Positions 55,225-62,166 of a stretch of 64,000 bases of DNA are shown piece by piece. Source of the stretch: an uncultured Bacteroidales bacterium (GTDB lineage Bacteria > Bacteroidota > Bacteroidia > Bacteroidales > Muribaculaceae). The stretch's first letter is position 1, and every line of letters begins with the position of its first letter. Below the pieces are notes generated by a model. That model had not been told where the DNA came from, did no database searches, and saw nothing but the letters and a program-made list of their open reading frames with translations. The stretch is from contig CACYGX010000006.1 in assembly GCA_902774055.1 (NCBI GenBank), forward strand, positions 36,243-100,242, read 5' to 3'. A program made the position numbers and the translations under genes.

Positions 55225-55270
55225 AATACGCTAACAATCAAGGATTTAAACCCTTGAATGTTGGCGTATT
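55225..55270 (+). terminator. hairpin downstream of tRNA-Gly
   Basis: 19-bp arms (55225-55243 with 55252-55270), one wobble and one mismatch. It may end the tRNA transcript, or its symmetric arms may belong to the recombinase attachment region. Confidence 0.55.
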
Positions 55271-55449
55271 TTGCGTAAAAAAGCTGACAACGACCATAAA
55301 AAAAAAGGACAAATTGGCACAATTTCACCCAATTTCTCCCGATTTCGCATCAAAAAGTTTGCACATTAGCTTGCACATTTTCGAAATGTGCAAACAAAAG
55401 CGAGATTGAAGAAGGGTAAAATTCAGCCAATAAAGACCGAGTATTTATT

Positions 55450-56682
55450 ATGGCTAAAACTAGTTTTTTTCATGACACCCGGAGGACGAAACCAGGTCTT
55501 CCATCAGTTTTGAAAGTGGCAATCTGCCAGAATCGCAAAACTGCCTACATTTCACTTCCCGTGAAAGTGTTGCCCAAACAATGGGATTCAAAGAAGTGTA
55601 TGGTGGTAAAGCACCCGAATCAGCAGGTGCTGAACCTCCATATCAAGGGAGCCATGCAGGTAGTTGAACGCACATTGTTCATTCTTGGGGATGAAGGACG
55701 TCTCCCTTTGATGACAGCCATTGAGATCAGGGATGAGATTGAACGAAAACTCAACCCGGTGAAGGCTGAAAAGAAGCAAGAAGTCGAGAAAAGAAAGACC
55801 TTGTTCGTTACTCGTTTCAAGATGTTTGCAGACAGTAAGAAACCCAGCACAAGAGGGCTTTACATGCATACGTTGTCCCGCATGAGAGCATTCGCTGGAG
55901 ACAAGCTGGATCGCCTTTCCTTTGAGGACATCACGAAGGAATGGCTTACGTCGTTCGAGAACTTCCTTGCCCAGACTGCTCGCAAGAACTCCCGCAACAT
56001 CCACTTGCGGAACATTCGTGCGGTCTTCAATGAAGCGATAGACGATGAAATCACGTCCTTCTATCCCTTCCGTCGTTTCAAGATTCGCCCTGTGGCTACG
56101 CCAAAGCGGAACTTGAAAGTGGAGGAGCTGCGCACCTTGATGACCTTCCCAATGGAAGACTACGCAGTGCAGTACCGCGATATGTTCATCTTGATGTTCA
56201 TGCTTTTGGGTATCAATATGGTGGATCTGTGCAACCTCAAGGAGATTGAGGATGGGCGAATCAACTACTATCGCGCTAAGACAGGTCGTCTGTACTCCAT
56301 CAAGGTAGAGCCTGAGGCTCTGGAAATCATCGAGCGTTACCGTGGTCAGAACTGGTTGCTGAACATCCTAGAACGCTACGAGGATTACCGTGACTACACT
56401 CACAGGATGAACCTCAGTTTGAAGAAGATAGGTCCGATGAAGCGTGTGGGACGTGGCGGCAAGAAGGTTTACCAGCCGCTGTTCCCCAAAATCTCGACCT
56501 ATTGGGCACGTCACTCCTGGGCAACTATCGCTGCAAGCCTCGATATTCCCAAGGAGACCATTGCACATGCGTTGGGTCATAGTGCTAACTCTGTGACTGA
56601 CATTTACATAGAGTTTGACCAACGCAAGGTGGACGTGGCCAACCGCAGGGTATTGGACTGGGTGCTCTACGGCAAGAAGTAA
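55450..56682 (+). CDS. tyrosine-type site-specific recombinase (phage integrase)
   Basis: 410 residues. N-terminal arm-binding segment (VLPKQWDSKKCM), SAM-like core-binding domain (about 110-210), C-terminal catalytic domain. Visible catalytic residues: ARHSW (R354, H355), ALGHS (H377), and Y386 in DIYIEF. The first arginine of the usual tetrad seems replaced: its position, LLGINMVDLCNL, has N256. IntDOT of CTnDOT is a known bacteroidal recombinase that also lacks this arginine. It sits beside tRNA-Gly and should catalyse integration and excision of the element. Confidence 0.94.
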   Translation: MAKTSFFHDTRRTKPGLPSVLKVAICQNRKTAYISLPVKVLPKQWDSKKCMVVKHPNQQVLNLHIKGAMQVVERTLFILGDEGRLPLMTAIEIRDEIERKLNPVKAEKKQEVEKRKTLFVTRFKMFADSKKPSTRGLYMHTLSRMRAFAGDKLDRLSFEDITKEWLTSFENFLAQTARKNSRNIHLRNIRAVFNEAIDDEITSFYPFRRFKIRPVATPKRNLKVEELRTLMTFPMEDYAVQYRDMFILMFMLLGINMVDLCNLKEIEDGRINYYRAKTGRLYSIKVEPEALEIIERYRGQNWLLNILERYEDYRDYTHRMNLSLKKIGPMKRVGRGGKKVYQPLFPKISTYWARHSWATIAASLDIPKETIAHALGHSANSVTDIYIEFDQRKVDVANRRVLDWVLYGKK

Positions 56683-56866
56683 GCGTTGAATGGGGTTGGA
56701 AAGCCACACCATCCCCATGAGAGGTGTATCTATAAGTGTATCTATAAATGTAACGAATAATTCAACGAATAATATATAGATAAATATATTGCTTGGGGTA
56801 TTTGGTGGTATATAGGAAAGTGGATTGATTGTTGTATTATAGAGTGTATGGGCATCCGTGCCTAGC

Positions 56867-56914
56867 AAAAAAAATAATGGCATTTTCGGGCTTTTTCTCG
56901 AAAATGCCATTTTT
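56867..56914. terminator. bidirectional terminator between integrase and tail gene
   Basis: 13-bp perfect stem (56876-56888 with 56899-56911) with an A run on the left and T run on the right, so it can serve both converging transcripts. The rest of the 266-base gap shows nothing. Confidence 0.88.
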
Positions 56915-56948
56915 GACTTGAAATTGGGAGTATTACATAGTGTATCGG

Positions 56949-58910
56949 TTATGGGTACACTATTTTGTAAAAATTGCCTTTGATGAGGTGGGACATGCCG
57001 TCTTCGGTAAAGGTTGCGGTCAGTTTCTCGCAGAGGTAGCGTTTGCCGTCGATGTGGAAGACTGAGCGGACGTTGGGGATCTTGTCGGCAAGGAAGGAGA
57101 AGGTGTATTTCTTCTTCTGGTCGACGGGATAGAAGGTGTCGCGCTCAACGCCCTGGCCGTAAGCAGCATTGTTGATGCGCAGAGAGCAGGTCTTGCCGCT
57201 ATTGATGCGATTCCAGGTGACCGAGAGCACGCCCGAGTTGCTGTTGGGAGCCGGTGCGTAATAGGAGTAATCGAGGTCGAAGGTGTCCGTCCAGGGATGC
57301 GGGTGTCGGGGCGAGAACATCATGTAACTGCCCCACCAGAAGGCAACAAAGAGCTTGTCGAAGACGGCTCCGCTCTTCTCCCGCTTCCCGGCGCTGACCG
57401 TGGGCAGGGCGCCCCACTGGATGGGCACGTCCTGGTCCACCTTCTCCGACGAATGGGGGCGGCCCGTGTGCGACTGGTTGGAGTAGGCGTTGTCACCCTC
57501 TCCCGTCTCGCCGCACTCGAGGAATGGGACGAGACCGATGATATCGTCCGTTTCGTCGAGCCAGGCGGGAACGATCTTCATCTCATCCACATCATCGGGG
57601 TTGTCCCTGTCGATGATCAGCGGGCCGAAGCGGTTGATGGGAACAAGTCGGGTGACGTTGCCCCAATTGTCCCACTCCTCTCGGCCACCGCTGCGGTATT
57701 TCACCCGCTTCATCACCTCAAGCACGAAGTAGGTATCCACGTCCTGCGCGTAGTGCAGGCCCCACACTCCGCCGCTGTCGGGAACGGCCTCCTGCCGGAC
57801 GTTGCTCGAGATCAGGGCGTTGAGCGTGGCGTGGGTGGTACACCTTACCGTGCCGTCTGCCTTGGTCATCTGGTCGATGTACCACTGGCAGTTGTAGATG
57901 TTGTCAAGGCGGTGGCCACCTGCGGCGTAGCCCTGGTTGAGCATCGCCTTGTAGCCGCTCTTCTCCTCGTCGGTGGTCACCTCCACAGTGAAAGCGTCAA
58001 CGACCTTTGAGATGTGGATGGTGCCGGCCGCCTCGATGTTGTCCGCGGTCGCAGTGCAGGCTATCGTGCTGCGTGCGTGGTCAATGTCGAACTCACAGAG
58101 CAGGAGTTTCTCCAGTTCCTGGAAGAACTCGTTGACCGTCCAATGCGGCAAAGCACTCGCCCATGTGCGGTTGCTGTTGGCGTATGGCGTGGTGTTCATC
58201 AGCAGCAGGTGGCGGTAGTCGCTCTGCTCCCACAGCGAGAAGTCATAGGCGTAGCCCAGGGCTTCGCAGATCTTCTTCGTCAGCCACAGCAGGTACGGCT
58301 GGAACGAGAGGCCACGGGAGAAGTCCGTGTCGTCCTCGTCGTCGGGGTTGACCTTCCACTCGTACTTGCTGGCAGATGCGTTCCACTTGGCGCAGTTCTG
58401 CAGGTTGCCGCTGGAGTTGTTGACCCACGGCAAGGCGGTGTAGTCCTCCGTCCTGCCCCAGAGCTGCGCCGGAGAGGCGTAGGACACTTCCTCCCCGGGT
58501 CGTGGCTGGGCCCCGCCGGTAGGCGAATTGTCGGGATAGATGCTGGGCCACTTGCCCAGGTCGAGCTCGTCAATGTAGGTCTCATCGAAGCGTGGGAAGA
58601 AGTTCTGGTAGCTGCGCTTCTCCAGGAACTGCACCTTGACTGATTCCTGCGTGATGCCGGTGATCACGACGGCACCTCGCTTGAAGAAGTTGGTGTCCTG
58701 CAGCACCGCATCGAAAAAGATGTCGCCTGCATCTACATCCTTGCGGGTGATCATCCCGAAGATGTCAAGGTTCTGCGGACAGTCTGCCAGCGGCAGTTCT
58801 ATCTCCATGCTGTAGTCGTCGGCATCGGTGAAGATGCGGTTCTCCGATACATACTCTATCGAAGACCCCTTCTTCAGCGCTGCCTGTTTTCCGTTTATCG
58901 TCAGTATCAT
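56949..58910 (-). CDS. phage tail-associated protein
   Basis: 653 residues, starting MILTINGKQAALKKGSS. No signal peptide. Beta-rich and aromatic-rich throughout, as in baseplate or tail-tip proteins; it lies downstream of the tape-measure gene in the ancestral order, where distal tail proteins are encoded. I do not recognise a precise family. GC-rich, unlike the cargo genes just upstream. Its promoter region and first 17 codons are copied as a relic at 61081-61189, which proves that it was once adjacent to the tape-measure 3' end. Confidence 0.65.
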   Translation of the reverse strand: MILTINGKQAALKKGSSIEYVSENRIFTDADDYSMEIELPLADCPQNLDIFGMITRKDVDAGDIFFDAVLQDTNFFKRGAVVITGITQESVKVQFLEKRSYQNFFPRFDETYIDELDLGKWPSIYPDNSPTGGAQPRPGEEVSYASPAQLWGRTEDYTALPWVNNSSGNLQNCAKWNASASKYEWKVNPDDEDDTDFSRGLSFQPYLLWLTKKICEALGYAYDFSLWEQSDYRHLLLMNTTPYANSNRTWASALPHWTVNEFFQELEKLLLCEFDIDHARSTIACTATADNIEAAGTIHISKVVDAFTVEVTTDEEKSGYKAMLNQGYAAGGHRLDNIYNCQWYIDQMTKADGTVRCTTHATLNALISSNVRQEAVPDSGGVWGLHYAQDVDTYFVLEVMKRVKYRSGGREEWDNWGNVTRLVPINRFGPLIIDRDNPDDVDEMKIVPAWLDETDDIIGLVPFLECGETGEGDNAYSNQSHTGRPHSSEKVDQDVPIQWGALPTVSAGKREKSGAVFDKLFVAFWWGSYMMFSPRHPHPWTDTFDLDYSYYAPAPNSNSGVLSVTWNRINSGKTCSLRINNAAYGQGVERDTFYPVDQKKKYTFSFLADKIPNVRSVFHIDGKRYLCEKLTATFTEDGMSHLIKGNFYKIVYP

Positions 58911-58918
58911 AAAGAGTA

Positions 58919-58951
58919 GCGGTTGATTTGCCGCAAAGGTAAATCAACCGC
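58919..58951 (-). promoter_or_regulatory. promoter with an inverted repeat around its -7 element
   Basis: TACCTTTG on the minus strand (plus 58935-58942) lies in the loop of an 11-bp perfect inverted repeat (58919-58929 and 58941-58951), just before ATG 58910. The relic copy at 61137-61168 keeps the pairing with different bases. Confidence 0.7.
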
Positions 58952-58980
58952 GTATGCCTCGAAAAGACGACGTTATTTCT

Positions 58981-59712
58981 TTATCTTATATAGTGATATT
59001 GCATTAAATCATATCCGTTATATTGATAATAATATGTACTATCAGTACATTTCTGATAAATGACAGATTCAAAGAAACCTTGCTCTCCAACATTCCGCTC
59101 GAAGATTCTATTATTTTCCATATAGACACTTGCAGAGATATAATCATCTTTTAAGTGATTATAAAAAAGATGCTTTAAATCTTTTACCGCAGACTGATAG
59201 CTATCGTACCCATATATCTGAAATTTTCCAAAAGGATAAATTGATATAGAATCATTAAGATTGTCTCTCACTCCCACAAATGCTTTTGCTGCATAATTAC
59301 GACCTTTATCAACTGTTTTATATTCTTTGTTTTCTATCGTTTTTTCCTCAATACAAACAAAAATAAAACACTTTAGGCCATCTTCATTATATAATATTGT
59401 ATCTGTTGACACATTGATGTATTCATTCACAGGGAGAGGCGCTTGTAAAAACTTTTTACTATTATGATAATACACTCCAGCAAAAGGCTTATAGTAGTAG
59501 GCTACATCCATGTTATGAATTACATCCGTGCCATAATTAACCCGAATATATTCGATGTTTCTCATGATGCAATCCGCAACTTGACGCTTATCGCGCTCAT
59601 AGATTTCTGGTGTAATCAATGGGCACTTTGGTTGCTTTATTTGCTTAGGCTTGCAGGAAAAAAGAGACAGCAAAAGAAGAACTATTAGTGAAACAGACTG
59701 CATTCTCATCAT
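58981..59712 (-). CDS. cargo lipoprotein 4 of the prophage
   Basis: About 243 residues; signal peptide with lipobox SLFSC (cysteine about 20). The mature part is lysine/tyrosine-rich with no recognised domain (motifs GRNYAAKAFVGV, SIYPFGKFQIYGYD). Strongly AT-rich. It has its own TACCTTTG promoter (59737-59744) but no copy of the tape-measure end before it; the preceding cargo stop overlaps the promoter dyad. By analogy with phage morons a role at the cell surface, such as superinfection exclusion, is possible but unproven. Confidence 0.7.
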   Translation of the reverse strand: MMRMQSVSLIVLLLLSLFSCKPKQIKQPKCPLITPEIYERDKRQVADCIMRNIEYIRVNYGTDVIHNMDVAYYYKPFAGVYYHNSKKFLQAPLPVNEYINVSTDTILYNEDGLKCFIFVCIEEKTIENKEYKTVDKGRNYAAKAFVGVRDNLNDSISIYPFGKFQIYGYDSYQSAVKDLKHLFYNHLKDDYISASVYMENNRIFERNVGEQGFFESVIYQKCTDSTYYYQYNGYDLMQYHYIR

Positions 59713-59736
59713 CAGTAGCTATTAGAGTTTGTACGG

Positions 59737-59757
59737 CAAAGGTAGCGATTATTTCGC
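59737..59757 (-). promoter_or_regulatory. cargo promoter with GCGA...TCGC dyad
   Basis: TACCTTTG on the minus strand (plus 59737-59744), immediately preceded by GCGA/TCGC (59745-59757). The same arrangement stands before the other three cargo genes. Confidence 0.65.
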
Positions 59758-60267
59758 TTGTAACTTCTTTATAATAACACTTTTAACCAGTTCCCTGTTG
59801 TCTTCAAGATAATCTAATATTCCACAAGGGAACTTGCAATCATCATCAAAAACGTCAAACTGCATTCCTAAATCACGTGCAGGTGCTATATAATTGGACT
59901 CATAAAAAAGAATGAAAGCTAAATCTCCTTTTCTAAGATTTACCTTTTTGGAACAAATATTTTGTGCCAAGTCAGTAGTATCTGAAATACTTTCGGCCAC
60001 ATTCATCAATATTCTACCATCTATTTTTCTATCCTTGAAGGCTTTGTAATCATCATTCTGTATGAAACAATTATCAAGACAGTTCCAGATGATGTTGAAT
60101 TGTCCGTATCTGATATTAATCAGTGAGTCATTCATAACCATTTCATTATCCGCTTGAGAAATAGCCACATCTTTAACTTCCTTTTGTTCCTTCCCTGAAC
60201 AAGAAGACAACAAGCAAAAAAATACTAAAGAAATAGCTAGGAATTGATGTAATCTGAGATTTTCCAT
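59749..60267 (-). CDS. cargo lipoprotein 3 of the prophage
   Basis: 172 residues; lipobox LLSSC (cysteine about 23) followed by SGKEQKEV. The mature domain contains several cysteines (WNCLDNCF, DDDCKFPCG) that could form disulfides. AT-rich, no family recognised. Immediately upstream is repeat copy C with the promoter at 60293-60300. A 25-base leader separates promoter and ATG. Confidence 0.7.
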   Translation of the reverse strand: MENLRLHQFLAISLVFFCLLSSCSGKEQKEVKDVAISQADNEMVMNDSLINIRYGQFNIIWNCLDNCFIQNDDYKAFKDRKIDGRILMNVAESISDTTDLAQNICSKKVNLRKGDLAFILFYESNYIAPARDLGMQFDVFDDDCKFPCGILDYLEDNRELVKSVIIKKLQAK

Positions 60268-60292
60268 AATTCAATATTATTATTGCTAACCG

Positions 60293-60374
60293 CAAAGGTA
60301 GCGAAAACTACGCTTAAACACTTCATTTTCTTTTATTTTTCGGTGATTTATTATTCATGAGGCGCTGGTACTCG
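60293..60374 (-). repeat. copy C of the tape-measure 3' end plus promoter
   Basis: Reading on the minus strand: codons matching EYQRLMNNKSPK and KRK, stop, then the GCG...CGC dyad and TACCTTTG (plus 60293-60300). The most diverged of three copies; the others are 60984-61075 and 61807-61899. Confidence 0.85.
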
Positions 60375-60465
60375 CCAGAGTTTTATAATTTTGGAAAAGT
60401 TGCTCAACCGCTTAAGCCTTGAAAAGACGCGCCGAAAAATTGGAATCAACTTTCGATAATCTATG

Positions 60466-60951
60466 TTATTTGATTTTAAGGAACCAAGAAACACCCTTCC
60501 ATTTTGTATCGTATTCAATTTTGTATTCAAATTCTCTTGGATATGACTTTTCTTCAATGATGCTTTTCAGTAAAGAGTCAACAGGTTTAGGGTCATACAA
60601 TTGCCAAATCATTCTGCAATGGCCATTAGTTGTTTCTCTAGCAAGGAATAATGCATTAGGATGAACTGGGTCACCAATAATCTGTTTGGAAATACCTTCA
60701 AGATACTCTATTACCAATTGGCTTTCATCACTAGTAGGCATCTCATTATCAGCCAATTCTTTAAATTCCATCCATAGAGAGCATGTCCACCCAAAAATGT
60801 TTTTATGTTTGAATTTCCGAAGAGCAGTATTTAGAACTATAACAGATGGTAATCCGTTAAGTGTGTTAGAAGCAATAACGAGATTATCTTCAGGGATAAT
60901 CAACTTGACATTATTGGCGTCTTTTTTAAAAAAGTCTGTTAAGAAACTCAT
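60466..60951 (-). CDS. cargo protein 2 of the prophage, cytosolic
   Basis: 161 residues with no signal peptide, the only non-exported cargo gene. It opens MSFLTDFFKKDANN, similar in style to the unknown at 47602-48081. Features such as NIFGWTCSLWMEF and the final WKGVSWFLKIK recall DUF695-type proteins, which is a low-confidence guess. AT-rich. Preceded by repeat copy B and its promoter at 60984-60991. Confidence 0.65.
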   Translation of the reverse strand: MSFLTDFFKKDANNVKLIIPEDNLVIASNTLNGLPSVIVLNTALRKFKHKNIFGWTCSLWMEFKELADNEMPTSDESQLVIEYLEGISKQIIGDPVHPNALFLARETTNGHCRMIWQLYDPKPVDSLLKSIIEEKSYPREFEYKIEYDTKWKGVSWFLKIK

Positions 60952-60983
60952 AAATTCCGATTTATCGTTCTGATTATGATGTG

Positions 60984-61075
60984 CAAAGGTAGCGTTTTTT
61001 TCGCCCGAACACTCATTTTCTTTTAGATTTCGGTGATTTATTATTCAAGAGGCGCTGGTACTCGTCCTGCGCCTG
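60984..61075 (-). repeat. copy B of the tape-measure 3' end plus promoter
   Basis: Minus-strand codons for QAQDEYQRLLNNKSPKSKRK and stop, then the dyad and TACCTTTG (plus 60984-60991). The left neighbour on the minus strand is the truncated 5' end of the tail gene, fused to it in frame-disregarding fashion at about 61076. Confidence 0.9.
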
Positions 61076-61080
61076 TTTGA

Positions 61081-61189
61081 CGAGCCTTTCTTGAGGGCGG
61101 CTTGCTGCCCGTTGATGGTGAGTATCATAAACAAAAGCGGTTGTTCACCACAAAGGTAGAACAACCGCGTATGACTGGAAAAGACGTGC
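61081..61189 (-). pseudogene. relic of the 5' end of the tail-associated gene
   Basis: Contains the promoter dyad, ATG (61125-61127) and about 17 codons reading MILTINGQQAALKKGSS, then breaks off into repeat copy B. It matches 58865-58972 at the main gene with many substitutions, so it came from a related but not identical phage or diverged after duplication. Confidence 0.88.
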
Positions 61190-61210
61190 AAATAGAAAGC
61201 TATTTATATG

Positions 61211-61774
61211 CTATCTGACATATTTTTCAATAGTGTCATTAGGTACATTGCCTTGCTTTAATAACCTTATTATGTTATTCTTGTCAAAATGGTCTTTCGC
61301 TCTATTACTTGGATTTTTTGGAAAGTCTTCACCCAGGTTGACTAAAATATCTATATGATTGAACATTTGGACTAGCAGTGTATCTTCTACAAAAGCAAGT
61401 ATTCTATACTTTCCGTCCCACAATAAAAGTTCATTCTTATTCTCTTTATAATACCATTTGTCGAGATATTCGATATCGTCAATGATTGGATCATATTCTA
61501 CATATTGGTTGATCTCGTCATTATAATCAACATGCAGCAGGTTTCCATTACTCTTAAATTTGAAGCAACCAAAACCATGAACCAAGTATTTTGATGTTGA
61601 GTCTAGATCCTCAAACATTGGGTTTGGTCGGCCATATACATACCACATATTACCCTTTTGGCTGAGACGTTTTTCAACTTCGTTTTGACATGATGCCAAG
61701 ACCAAGAGTAATACGATACTAAATAATAGACTAATTGTTAGTCCTCTTTTATCGGGCAGCTTTATGTTTGTCAT
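61211..61774 (-). CDS. cargo lipoprotein 1 of the prophage
   Basis: About 187 residues from ATG 61774; an ATG overlapping the tape-measure stop (61840) is open but lies upstream of the promoter at 61807-61814. Lipobox VLASC, then a domain with several aromatic residues (GNMWYVYGRPNPMF, GDYRILAF-like strands) and a C-terminal helix. No family recognised. AT-rich. First cargo gene after the tape-measure gene. Confidence 0.7.
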   Translation of the reverse strand: MTNIKLPDKRGLTISLLFSIVLLLVLASCQNEVEKRLSQKGNMWYVYGRPNPMFEDLDSTSKYLVHGFGCFKFKSNGNLLHVDYNDEINQYVEYDPIIDDIEYLDKWYYKENKNELLLWDGKYRILAFVEDTLLVQMFNHIDILVNLGEDFPKNPSNRAKDHFDKNNIIRLLKQGNVPNDTIEKYVR

Positions 61775-61806
61775 ATTCATAATCCATTCTTCTTTATCCG
61801 ATATGG

Positions 61807-61899
61807 CAAAGGTAGCGAATTTTTCGCCATAAACACTCATTTTCTCTTAGATTTCGGTGATTTATTGTTCATGAGGCGCTGGTACTCGTCCTGCGCCTG
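61807..61899 (-). repeat. copy A: true 3' end of the tape-measure gene plus cargo promoter
   Basis: The original tape-measure C-terminus (QAQDEYQRLMNNKSPKSKRK, stop) followed by GCGAA...TTCGC and TACCTTTG (plus 61807-61814). Copies B and C repeat this block. Confidence 0.9.
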
Positions 61900-62166
61900 C
61901 TTTATGCCCTTGTCGCCGGTCACGGTGTTGACGGTGACGAAGGGCTCGTCCAATCGCTCGTTGAGACGGGCGATGATCTCTTTCAAGTCTTTACTCTCCT
62001 GCACTATCACCTGCGGTTGGCTCTGCGCCAAAGCCATAGGCGCGGTGATTGACCTGGACACGTCGGCACTGCGAAGCGAGCCGATCGTGTTGGTGCGCTG
62101 CGCGTAGTCCAGAGCCTCGATCAGAGGACGGGCAACGGGTGAAGCGACCAGTTTCTGACTCGCCAC
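61837..62166 (-). pseudogene. frame-displaced C-terminal part of the tape-measure protein
   Basis: 109 codons in another frame than the rest of the gene, beginning with the same VASQKLVASPVARPL segment because of the 79-bp duplication, then continuing with the natural C-terminus. Deleting one repeat copy would join it to the upstream frame. Confidence 0.88.
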
